Positions 1-5,707 of a DNA stretch of 6,399 bases are shown in pieces. The position numbers and the translations under genes were made by a program. Origin of the DNA: Geopsychrobacter sp. (lineage in GTDB: Bacteria > Desulfobacterota > Desulfuromonadia > Desulfuromonadales > Geopsychrobacteraceae); the NCBI GenBank assembly GCA_030620915.1, contig JAUXIR010000090.1, positions 1-6,399 of the forward strand, written 5' to 3'. Within the stretch, counting starts at the first letter, position 1. Each line of letters begins with the position of its first letter. A model generated the notes under the pieces. It did not search any database. It was not told the origin of the DNA and saw only the letters and a program-made list of their open reading frames with translations.

Positions 1-722
1 ATCAGCGCCGCCATCAGCAATGACCAGAAACTCTTTGCCCCAACCAGAAGCTTGATCCAGGCCACCGGAACCAGGGTGACCATCAACGCCTCAAGGATTA
101 TCGCCAGCAACAGATAACGGCCGATAAAGAGTGCCGCATCGAGGCTACGATCAAAGATAAAGCGCAGCTTACTGGAGCGCGGAACGACCTGCATCCGTTT
201 GACATGCACCCCGGCAACCGCACCGATCTCAGCAGCGGGGGCCAAGGAACCATCATCACGGTAGAGGGGCTTAAGCAGGATCATATCACTACTCAACCAT
301 CCGCGGCGCTCAAGCAGCAGGATACTAAACCCTGAGCCGAGGCCGAGGACAGCAGCACCGATAAACTTGTAGATCGCCCAGTCTGCACCCAGGCCACTCC
401 AGGTTAAAAGAAGTGCATCCGGGCCCATCACCGGCGAGGTTACCAATAGCGCCATGAGTGGCGCCAAGGGTGTCCCAACCATCGCCAACGTAATAAAAAT
501 CGGCAGAATGCCGCAGGCACATAAAGGTGAAACCATACCGATCGCGACGGCCAGCGGAATAGCAAAGCTACCCGAACGCACAATAGTGTCGCGAATCTTC
601 AGATCCAGCTTATAGCCCTTGATAAGCCCTACGAGCAGTACCGAGAGGAGAAAGATCCACCACATCTGGCTAACTTCGAGCCAGATGACATCCAATACCT
701 GTTGCCACCAGGGGGCGTTCAA
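1..722 (-). CDS. Partial permease, ArsP_1/DUF318 (YraQ, SO_0444-like) family
   Basis: This is an integral membrane permease cut by the left window edge; about 240 N-terminal residues are present. Hydrophobic segments lie at about residues 20-36, 53-83, 86-99 and 108-125. A polar loop of about 60 residues follows, and then another hydrophobic stretch. The family signature is visible: a Cys-Ala-Cys motif within SPLCACGILP (C68 and C70) in the second hydrophobic segment, followed by TSPVMGPDALLL. Members are known or proposed as exporters of metals or metalloids, such as organoarsenicals (ArsP) or Cu/Zn (SO_0444 type); the substrate here cannot be read from sequence. I place the start at TTG 722 because a GGAGGG lies 5 bases upstream and the start overlaps the stop codon of the upstream FmdE-like gene (TTGA). 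This implies translational coupling. No ATG in this frame fits better. The family call is firm and the substrate is unknown. Confidence 0.85.
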   Translation of the reverse strand, partial: MNAPWWQQVLDVIWLEVSQMWWIFLLSVLLVGLIKGYKLDLKIRDTIVRSGSFAIPLAVAIGMVSPLCACGILPIFITLAMVGTPLAPLMALLVTSPVMGPDALLLTWSGLGADWAIYKFIGAAVLGLGSGFSILLLERRGWLSSDMILLKPLYRDDGSLAPAAEIGAVAGVHVKRMQVVPRSSKLRFIFDRSLDAALFIGRYLLLAIILEALMVTLVPVAWIKLLVGAKSFWSLLMAAL

Positions 723-1129
723 GGGGACCCTCCGCCCCGTACAATCCTCAACAGGCTGGATTCATCGGCAGAGCGCAACCCTGCGAGCAAAGAGTCACGT
801 TCCGCGTCGCTGGCCCGCGAACGGTAAGTGGCGGCCAACTCCAAGGTCTTCGGCAACAACTCAATTTGCCAATGATCTGCTTGATCAAAAAAACAGAGCC
901 GGTGCCGGCCCTGCCCTTCGACCTGCAGCGATTCAAAATCGAGGGCCAAACGAATCCCATCGCGCGCGCAGGTCTGCGCAAAGTAGGTCGCACCCCGCAG
1001 CTCAGACTTCAGCTTTCGCCGCGCAGCCCAACCCATGCGCAGGCCAAGGGTGCTCATTGGACAGTAGTGCCCGTGCCGGGCCGCCAGATCAACAAACAAT
1101 TGAGCTGCAGGCAAATCAGAGATATTCAC
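719..1129 (-). CDS. FmdE-family protein, short form without zinc ribbon
   Basis: This 136-residue protein has the FmdE domain (named for a gene in the molybdenum formylmethanofuran dehydrogenase operon). Residues 18-33 read RHGHYCPMSTLGLRMG, matching the family's HGH-x-CP and LG-x-R-x-G signature. A second hallmark, CARDGI with C54, aligns with the usual Cys-Ala-x-Asp-Ala-Ile segment. Many relatives carry a C-terminal Cys-x2-Cys zinc ribbon; here the tail has no cysteine after C79. The family's biochemical role is unsettled, and a metal-binding or metal-handling role is often assumed. The protein does not imply methanogenesis. The start is GTG 1129, with a weak GGA 5 bases upstream, and lies 15 bases after the AAA gene. 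The stop overlaps the permease start, so it is probably co-translated with the transporter and may serve it. Confidence 0.8.
   Translation of the reverse strand: MNISDLPAAQLFVDLAARHGHYCPMSTLGLRMGWAARRKLKSELRGATYFAQTCARDGIRLALDFESLQVEGQGRHRLCFFDQADHWQIELLPKTLELAATYRSRASDAERDSLLAGLRSADESSLLRIVRGGGSP
728..733 (-). promoter_or_regulatory. Ribosome binding site deciding the TTG start of the permease
   Basis: The minus strand reads GGAGGG, then 5 bases, then TTG (722-720). This strong Shine-Dalgarno sequence lies inside the end of the FmdE-like gene. It is the main reason for choosing a TTG start just ahead of the first membrane segment. Confidence 0.7.
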
Positions 1130-1144
1130 AGCAGTCCGCGCCGG

Positions 1145-2026
1145 CTAAAAAGCATAATGGTGCGGGCAATCGTTTTCATAGATTTCGTGGTAAACCCTGG
1201 TCATATCGGGTGTCAGCCAGTAGCGCACCTCCTTGAGAGACTTGAGGAAAAGAGCCATGGTAACCTCAGGCGCATCCTCCTTGATGGCATTGACCGTTGC
1301 TCGCTTGCACAGACTCTCGGCGTCCCAGCCGACATAACCCTCAGAGAGTTCGGCCAACCTGTCACGATCGACATCGGCCGCCAGATTAGGCATCTGGTCC
1401 AGATAGATATCGAGCATTTCACGCCGGTCAATCTTACGTGGCGGGTGGACAAAGACCTTACGATTGAAGCGTTTCTTCTCTTTGATAATCGCCTGGTCAA
1501 CGGTGTCGATCCGATAGCAGCTGCCAACCAGCATGACATTTTCTACCTGGTTGATCCGATCAATCTGCTCAACAAAGAGTCGATTCAGCTCTTTTGAGGC
1601 AAAGGTCGGCGGAATACCGCGCAGGTTTCCCGGGCCCCATTCATAGTTGCAGCCTTCGCGTGGAGCCAGCCACTCACAATCGGAGATAAAAAGCACACTA
1701 GGCGCCTCATGGATGGCGGTATCAAAGGCCTCGATCAGTTCCTCACCCTTACCGAGCATCTCCTGCCCACTGATATAGACAAAAGAAGCCCCTGCTTCCT
1801 TAGCGCAGGCCTCTGCGAGCATCGTAATACCAACGCCGAGCGGTCCCCACATCATGACGCCGGCCGGGATCCCCAGTTGATGCTTGCGGATCATTTCAGG
1901 CTTCTGCAATGGCAGACAAACCATCTCCTTTAGGATCTCTTTGACCTCGGCAAAACCGCCGATATCATCCCATTCAAGAATAGGATCACGAACTTCGTAA
2001 AAGATATTTTCCAGTTTCTTATGCAT
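1145..2026 (-). CDS. CDC48/p97-like AAA protein with degenerate ATP site (predicted pseudo-ATPase)
   Basis: This is a single AAA module of 293 residues. AAA landmarks occur in order: WDDIGG (19-24), a Walker A remnant GPLGVGIT (61-68), a Walker B remnant SVLFISDCE (110-118), a sensor-1 remnant GSCYR (168-172), KKRFNR (184-189), and GYVGWDAESLC in the helical lid (about 230-240). The Walker A lysine is isoleucine (I67), the catalytic Walker B glutamate is cysteine (C117), and the sensor-1 asparagine is cysteine (C170). The two arginines at the arginine-finger positions (R186, R189) remain. It probably cannot hydrolyse ATP itself but could assemble with, or act in trans on, another AAA protein; that is inference. 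There is no N-terminal substrate domain, membrane segment or protease domain. I prefer ATG 2026, because GGAAG stands 6 bases upstream; ATG 2032 abuts that site and would add two residues. Confidence 0.85.
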   Translation of the reverse strand: MHKKLENIFYEVRDPILEWDDIGGFAEVKEILKEMVCLPLQKPEMIRKHQLGIPAGVMMWGPLGVGITMLAEACAKEAGASFVYISGQEMLGKGEELIEAFDTAIHEAPSVLFISDCEWLAPREGCNYEWGPGNLRGIPPTFASKELNRLFVEQIDRINQVENVMLVGSCYRIDTVDQAIIKEKKRFNRKVFVHPPRKIDRREMLDIYLDQMPNLAADVDRDRLAELSEGYVGWDAESLCKRATVNAIKEDAPEVTMALFLKSLKEVRYWLTPDMTRVYHEIYENDCPHHYAF

Positions 2027-2137
2027 TTTCATCTTCCAACGTCAAAGGGGAAGGTTACGATCTCAGACAGTTGCCGCCAACCATCCGCCATTTGCTGTAA
2101 GTATCAGAAACTGAGCAACAAATATGCCACTGATCGA
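2027..2137. other. Intergenic gap inside the minus-strand cluster
   Basis: This gap of about 110 bases separates the 107-residue protein from the AAA gene. I see no convincing terminator, strong promoter or further reading frame. A GGAAG just before 2032 is the ribosome site of the AAA gene. The gap is large compared with the 15-base and overlapping junctions downstream, so the AAA-FmdE-permease trio could have its own promoter here, although none is clear. Confidence 0.4.
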
Positions 2138-2461
2138 TCAAAGATCATTCAACAAACGATAGACCTGCTGCTCAACGTGCCAGATCGATGCTCCCTCATC
2201 ATTTTTCTCGGCATCCTCGTAAAGGACGCGAGCACGATCCAGGGTTTCATGCACCTGCAGCAACACCGGTGAAAGCTTGTTTTCTAGGCGCATCTGTGGG
2301 ATCTCGCCGACCTGCTCACTCCATTCGGCCAATTCTTTATGGCCTTTTTTCAGCAGACTCACGGCACGGTCAATCCTTACGCCATCAGGCTGACCGGCAA
2401 ACCTATGCACTAACTCACTTGTTATCTGTGTCAACAGACGAAAACGATCAGCAACTTTCAT
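2138..2461 (-). CDS. Small helical protein of unknown function
   Basis: I do not recognise this 107-residue protein. It is soluble and charged, has no cysteine, and shows no signal peptide or membrane segment. Amphipathic stretches at about residues 3-20, 29-50, 58-86 and 91-106 suggest a helical bundle. The ATG at 2461 is chosen because GAAGGG lies 8 bases upstream. The frame stays open to 2524, but those extra residues would cover the likely promoter and have no ribosome site. It is the first gene of the minus-strand cluster, about 110 bases ahead of the AAA gene, and may be co-transcribed with it. A partner or adaptor role for the AAA protein is possible but only inferred from position. 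Coding is supported by the open frame, the ribosome site and the context, not by homology. Confidence 0.6.
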   Translation of the reverse strand: MKVADRFRLLTQITSELVHRFAGQPDGVRIDRAVSLLKKGHKELAEWSEQVGEIPQMRLENKLSPVLLQVHETLDRARVLYEDAEKNDEGASIWHVEQQVYRLLNDL

Positions 2462-2495
2462 AGCCTCTACCCTTCCTCGGTTCGTAAAGTGGGCC

Positions 2496-2524
2496 ATCCT
2501 AAAACAATTACCGGGCAAAGACAA
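2496..2524 (-). promoter_or_regulatory. Possible promoter of the minus-strand cluster
   Basis: On the minus strand a TTGTCT (-35-like, 2524-2519) and a TAGGAT (-10-like, 2501-2496) are separated by 17 bases; each matches the sigma70 consensus at 4 of 6 positions. Transcription would begin near 2488, giving a leader of about 27 bases before the ATG at 2461. A second candidate with TTGAAA at about 2543-2548 has a poorer -10. Confidence 0.35.
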
Positions 2525-2561
2525 TTTCTCAGCTACAGATTGATTTCAATCCCTACATTTA

Positions 2562-2591
2562 TTGACTTTGGACCTTCTCGCCTGCTAGATT
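2562..2591 (+). promoter_or_regulatory. Sigma70-type promoter of the thi operon
   Basis: TTGACT (2562-2567) and TAGATT (2586-2591) are separated by 18 bases, and the -10 is preceded by TGC, an extended -10. Transcription would start at about 2598-2600, just ahead of the TPP aptamer. The position relative to the riboswitch supports the call; no mapped start is available. Confidence 0.6.
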
Positions 2592-2607
2592 CTGCTGACC
2601 AACAAAT

Positions 2608-2702
2608 CAGCCCTGGGGGCGTGCCTGACACTGAGAGCTTTGCGCGAAGCGGAGCAACCCCTTGCACCTGATCCGGATCATACCGGCGGAGGGAAGCGGC
2701 AG
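2608..2702 (+). ncRNA. TPP riboswitch aptamer (THI box)
   Basis: Hallmark THI-box segments occur in order: CTGAGA (2631-2636), ACCTGAT (2666-2672) and ATACCGGCGGAGGGAA (2680-2695). Helices can be drawn: P2 with GGGG at about 2616-2619 and CCCC at 2658-2661; a short P3 with GTG 2621-2623 and CAC 2629-2631; P4 with CCT 2667-2669 and AGG 2690-2692; and P5 with CCGG 2673-2676 and CCGG 2683-2686. An extra small hairpin (GCTT and AAGC, about 2637-2650) fills the variable part between P3 and the 3' side of P2. P1 is weak, with GCC 2610-2612 against GGC 2698-2700. Thiamin pyrophosphate binding would lower expression of the thi genes downstream. Confidence 0.93.
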
Positions 2703-2730
2703 CATTAACATTCACTTTTGAGTGTTGAAA

Positions 2731-2751
2731 GCCGCAGTTTATGCGGCTTTT
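2731..2751 (+). terminator. Intrinsic terminator of the TPP riboswitch
   Basis: GCCGCA (2731-2736), a 5-base loop and TGCGGC (2742-2747) form a 6-bp GC-rich stem followed by TTTT. The GCGGC at 2696-2700, at the 3' edge of the aptamer, is identical to the 3' arm and can pair with 2731-2735. That gives a simple anti-terminator that TPP binding would disrupt. Another hairpin, 2707-2713 with 2720-2726, lies between and would be enclosed by the anti-terminator. Confidence 0.8.
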
Positions 2752-2758
2752 GCTATTT

Positions 2759-2764
2759 AAAGAG
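2759..2764 (+). promoter_or_regulatory. Ribosome binding site deciding the TTG start of thiF
   Basis: AAAGAG lies 9 bases upstream of TTG 2774. The longer ATG at 2741 lies inside the terminator hairpin and has no ribosome site, so the TTG is preferred. Confidence 0.5.
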
Positions 2765-2773
2765 ATTAAACAA

Positions 2774-3583
2774 TTGATCAAAATTCAACTCAATGAGATC
2801 CCGCTTGAACTCCGAAAGCAAACCAGCCTTCACCAGTTGCGTGCCCAGCAGCATCCTGAAGCGGACATCCTGATCGTCAACGGATTCCCCACCAGCGAAG
2901 ACTGTCAGCTCACCGAAGGCGACCGGGTGACCATGATTCAACGCGGTGTGATACCAGATGCCGATCAACTGGAGGCGCTGATGATGGCACGCCATACACC
3001 CGGAGTCCACGCACGGATCGCGAAGAGCCGCGTGGGTATCGCCGGGGCCGGTGGCTTGGGTTCAAATATTGCCATAGCCTTAGCGCGAGTCGGGGTCGGA
3101 CAACTGGTGATTGCGGATTTCGATCTGGTCGAGCCCTCCAATCTGAATCGTCAACAGTACTTCATCGATCAGATCGGCTTGCCAAAAGTGATCGCACTCA
3201 AAGAGAACCTGCAGCGGATCAATCCCTATGTCAGGATAGAAACCTTCGATGGCCGGATCGACGCGCAGAACCTGAATCAGGTCTTTGCGGATGTCGATGT
3301 CATGGTTGAGGCCTTCGATGCGCCTGAGCAAAAAGCGATGCTGACCGCGGCCCACCTGCAGCAGTCCCCGGATTGTCCGCTGGTGGCGGCCTCAGGAATG
3401 GCTGGCTACGCCGCATCAAACAGCATTCAGACCAAAAGAATTCGCGAAAATTTTTACTTGGTCGGTGATCAGATAACCGCAGCAAAGCCTGGCCAAGGCC
3501 TGATGGCCCCCCGGGTCAGCATCGCCGCGGGCCATCAGGCCAATGCTGTCTTACGCTTATTATTGGGAGAACCCCCGGAATGA
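2774..3583 (+). CDS. thiF: ThiS adenylyltransferase ThiF, with ThiS-like N-terminal domain
   Basis: This E1-like enzyme activates the ThiS C-terminus by adenylylation so that sulfur can be loaded for thiazole synthesis in the cytosol. It is 269 residues from TTG 2774. Residues 1-60 form a ubiquitin-like ThiS-type domain beginning MIKIQLNEIPLEL and ending MIQRGVIP, without a terminal Gly-Gly. The Rossmann ATP site follows: GAGGLG (91-96), DFD (115-117), SNLNRQQ (122-128), a conserved lysine (K138) and D182 in EAFDAPE. Only two cysteines are present (C44, C201). The zinc-binding Cys-x2-Cys pairs and the sulfur-linked cysteine of E. coli ThiF are therefore absent, as in the non-zinc 'family 2' ThiF group. 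It is the first gene under the TPP riboswitch, and its stop overlaps the thiS start (ATGA). An ATG at 2741 would add 11 residues but lies in the terminator. MoeB is unlikely given the neighbours. Confidence 0.92.
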   Translation: MIKIQLNEIPLELRKQTSLHQLRAQQHPEADILIVNGFPTSEDCQLTEGDRVTMIQRGVIPDADQLEALMMARHTPGVHARIAKSRVGIAGAGGLGSNIAIALARVGVGQLVIADFDLVEPSNLNRQQYFIDQIGLPKVIALKENLQRINPYVRIETFDGRIDAQNLNQVFADVDVMVEAFDAPEQKAMLTAAHLQQSPDCPLVAASGMAGYAASNSIQTKRIRENFYLVGDQITAAKPGQGLMAPRVSIAAGHQANAVLRLLLGEPPE

Positions 3584-3780
3584 ATTTGCACGTCAACGGC
3601 GAAAACTATCAATCGGATGCTGGCTTAACGATTGGACAACTCCTGAAACGGCTCGACCTGCAAGCTGAGCGGGTTGTCCTTGAACTCAATCTGAACATTC
3701 TCAATAGCACAGATAACCTCAACACTGAACTGCATGAAGGAGACAAGCTTGAGATCATCCAGTTTGTCGGGGGGGGCTGA
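3580..3780 (+). CDS. thiS: Sulfur carrier protein ThiS
   Basis: ThiS is a 66-residue ubiquitin-fold carrier. Its C-terminal glycine is adenylylated by ThiF and converted to a thiocarboxylate, which gives sulfur to ThiG. The sequence starts [11 protein letters not shown], has the family's central [11 protein letters not shown] helix and a [10 protein letters not shown] strand, and ends in IIQFVGGG, supplying the essential Gly-Gly. Length is normal for the family. The ATG overlaps the thiF stop, with GGGAG 10 bases upstream inside thiF. The last three glycine codons form a run of eight G (3769-3776), which also serves as the ribosome site of thiG one base after the stop. Confidence 0.96.
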   Translation: MNLHVNGENYQSDAGLTIGQLLKRLDLQAERVVLELNLNILNSTDNLNTELHEGDKLEIIQFVGGG

Positions 3781-3781
3781 C

Positions 3782-4579
3782 ATGCATATTAAAGGTATAG
3801 AAGCTATGGATTCACTCGTAATCGCCGGACGCAAATTCAACTCACGCCTGATGGTCGGAACCGGCAAGTTTTCGTCGAATAACGCGATGCAATCGGCGAT
3901 GGAAGCCTCGGGCTGCGAAATCGTTACCGTTGCGCTGCGCCGAGTCGACATCAACAACCCCGGCGACAGCATGCTTCAACATATCGATCGCGAGCGCTAT
4001 CTGCTGCTGCCAAATACCAGCGGCGCACGTGACGCCGAAGAAGCAGTGCGACTGGCACGCCTGGCGCGTGCCGCCGGCTGTGAGCCCTGGATTAAACTGG
4101 AGGTTACGCCGGATCCCTACTATCTGCTGCCGGACCCGATCGAAACCCTCAAAGCGGCGATTATCCTGGTCAAGGAGGGGTTCAACGTTCTGCCCTATAT
4201 GCCGGCCGATCCGGTCCTGGCCAGGCACCTTGAAGAGGCCGGCACGGTTACCGTCATGCCACTGGGTGCACCGATCGGCACCAATCGGGGCATTCGCACC
4301 CGTGACCTGATCAACATCATCATCGAGCAGGCAAATGTGCCGGTGGTGGTCGATGCCGGGCTGGGTGCCCCCTCTCATGCTGCCGAGGCGATGGAGATGG
4401 GTGCTGATGCCGTTCTGGTCAATACCGCGCTCGCGGACACCGCGAACCCGGCGGAGATGGGAGAAGCATTCAAAAAAGGGGTCGAAGCAGGTCGTATGGC
4501 CTATCTTGCCGGGCTGGGTCCACAACGCGGCAAGGCACAGGCATCAAGTCCTCTCACCGGTTTCTTGCGGGAGGAGTAA
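3782..4579 (+). CDS. thiG: Thiazole synthase ThiG
   Basis: ThiG condenses deoxyxylulose 5-phosphate, dehydroglycine and ThiS-thiocarboxylate sulfur into the thiazole phosphate carboxylate. It is a TIM barrel of 265 residues, within the normal range. Visible landmarks are [15 protein letters not shown] near the N-terminus, the Schiff-base lysine in PWIKLEV (K105), MPLGAPIG (159-166), [13 protein letters not shown] (188-200) and NTALADT (214-220). The start at ATG 3782, one base after thiS, has a G-rich ribosome site 5 bases upstream. ATG 3806 also has an AAAGG and would give 257 residues, closer to some relatives, so the exact start is uncertain. The same frame is open back to 3734 inside thiS. 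ThiG usually works as a complex with ThiH, encoded next. Confidence 0.96.
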   Translation: MHIKGIEAMDSLVIAGRKFNSRLMVGTGKFSSNNAMQSAMEASGCEIVTVALRRVDINNPGDSMLQHIDRERYLLLPNTSGARDAEEAVRLARLARAAGCEPWIKLEVTPDPYYLLPDPIETLKAAIILVKEGFNVLPYMPADPVLARHLEEAGTVTVMPLGAPIGTNRGIRTRDLINIIIEQANVPVVVDAGLGAPSHAAEAMEMGADAVLVNTALADTANPAEMGEAFKKGVEAGRMAYLAGLGPQRGKAQASSPLTGFLREE

Positions 4580-5707
4580 GTGAGTTTCTTTGACCTTCTT
4601 CAGCAGCATCCGGCCGCAGACCTTCAGCAACGCCTCGATCGGTTCGAAACCCAGGACATTGATCGGGCCCTGACGCGCTCCAAGCTCTCGATGGATGACT
4701 TCCTCTGCCTGTTGTCACCCAAAATGAACAACACCCAGCTTGAAACCCTGGCCAACCTTGCACATCGCATCACCAGTCAACGTTTCGGCCGCACAATTCA
4801 GCTCTATGCCCCGCTCTATCTGTCGAATGAATGTCATAACGGCTGTAAGTATTGTGGATTCAGCGCCGACAATCATGATTTGCGCCGTAAAACCCTGAGT
4901 GATGATGAAATCCTGCGTGAGGCTGAGCATCTTCGACGCCAAGGGTTCCGCCACATCCTGCTGCTGACCGGAGAGGCTCCGGAAGCAGCCGGCGTCGATT
5001 ATATTGAACATGTCGTGCGTCTGCTGACCCCACAATTCAGTTCGCTATCACTCGAAGTTTTTCTAATGTCTAAAGAGGACTATCAGCGCCTGGTCGATGC
5101 CGGAGTCGACGGGTTGACCCTCTACCAGGAAACCTACGATCAAAGTTTGTATCCTGAGCTCCACCCCTACGGCCCGAAGAGCGATTTTCGATATCGCCTT
5201 GAAGGGCCGGAGCGGGGCGGTGAAGCAGGACTCAGACGGATTGGGGTTGGTGCGCTGCTCGGGCTCGGCGACTATCTCTCCGACGCCTTCTACACCGGCC
5301 TGCATGCTCGCTACCTGATGCAACGCTTCTGGCGCACTCAGGTGACGATCTCCTTCCCGCGGCTGCGCCCGGCCGAAGGTGGTTTTGCGCCGCGGTCGAT
5401 CGTCAGTGACCGCCAACTCACCCAGTTGATTTGTGCACTGCGCCTGCTCTTGCCCGATGCCGGCCTGGTCCTGTCGACCCGTGAAAGTGCCGAACTGCGG
5501 GACAATCTGCTGCCCCTCGGCATCACCCAGATGAGTGCTGGTTCCTGTACCGCCCCTGGCGGATATGAAGGCGATGACGGGGATGGGGAACAGTTTGCCA
5601 TCAGCGACCATCGGACCCCCGCTGAGATCCGCGACATTCTGGCTGAACGTGGCTATGAGGCGGTCTGGAAGGACTGGGATGGTGCATTTGTGAATCAACA
5701 TCCATGA
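4580..5707 (+). CDS. thiH: Tyrosine lyase ThiH (2-iminoacetate synthase)
   Basis: ThiH is a radical S-adenosylmethionine enzyme that cleaves L-tyrosine to dehydroglycine and p-cresol, supplying ThiG. It is 375 residues, the usual length. The 4Fe-4S motif C-x3-C-x2-C is at C85, C89 and C92 (NECHNGCKYCGF), and the 'GE' motif is at TGEAPE (130-135). The C-terminal half holds the ThiH-type segment QMSAGSCTAPGGYE (317-330). The start is GTG 4580, directly after the thiG stop, with GGGAGG 5 bases upstream; the next ATG in frame (4690) would remove conserved N-terminal sequence. The choice of ThiH over the oxygen-dependent ThiO fits growth with little or no oxygen. Its stop overlaps the start of the next gene (ATGA). 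Confidence 0.96.
   Translation: MSFFDLLQQHPAADLQQRLDRFETQDIDRALTRSKLSMDDFLCLLSPKMNNTQLETLANLAHRITSQRFGRTIQLYAPLYLSNECHNGCKYCGFSADNHDLRRKTLSDDEILREAEHLRRQGFRHILLLTGEAPEAAGVDYIEHVVRLLTPQFSSLSLEVFLMSKEDYQRLVDAGVDGLTLYQETYDQSLYPELHPYGPKSDFRYRLEGPERGGEAGLRRIGVGALLGLGDYLSDAFYTGLHARYLMQRFWRTQVTISFPRLRPAEGGFAPRSIVSDRQLTQLICALRLLLPDAGLVLSTRESAELRDNLLPLGITQMSAGSCTAPGGYEGDDGDGEQFAISDHRTPAEIRDILAERGYEAVWKDWDGAFVNQHP

Noticed and set aside
719..1129. FmdE as evidence for methanogenesis or a formylmethanofuran dehydrogenase
   Set aside because: FmdE-domain proteins are widespread in bacteria, and no other formylmethanofuran dehydrogenase gene is present.
619..1236. Plus-strand open frame of 205 codons
   Set aside because: It spans three minus-strand genes in the wrong direction, has low-complexity composition and has no ribosome site of note.
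866..1597. Plus-strand open frame of 243 codons
   Set aside because: It lies antisense to the FmdE-like and AAA genes, whose family motifs are clear on the minus strand, and its translation resembles no protein family.
1145..2026. The AAA gene as a pseudogene or sequencing error
   Set aside because: The frame is intact over the full AAA module, all landmarks are in order, and the changes are single codon replacements at several catalytic positions rather than frameshifts or stops.
2131..2147. Palindrome TGATCGATCA overlapping the stop of the 107-residue gene, with nearby GATCA
   Set aside because: It is short and AT-rich, forms only a weak hairpin without a U-tract, and is easily expected by chance; I do not call it an operator or terminator.
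2741..2773. ATG at 2741 as the thiF start
   Set aside because: It lies in the riboswitch terminator hairpin, has no ribosome site, and would add 11 residues before the point where the ThiS-like domain begins.
3842..4525. Minus-strand open frame of 227 codons
   Set aside because: It is an antisense shadow of thiG, whose catalytic motifs are unambiguous.
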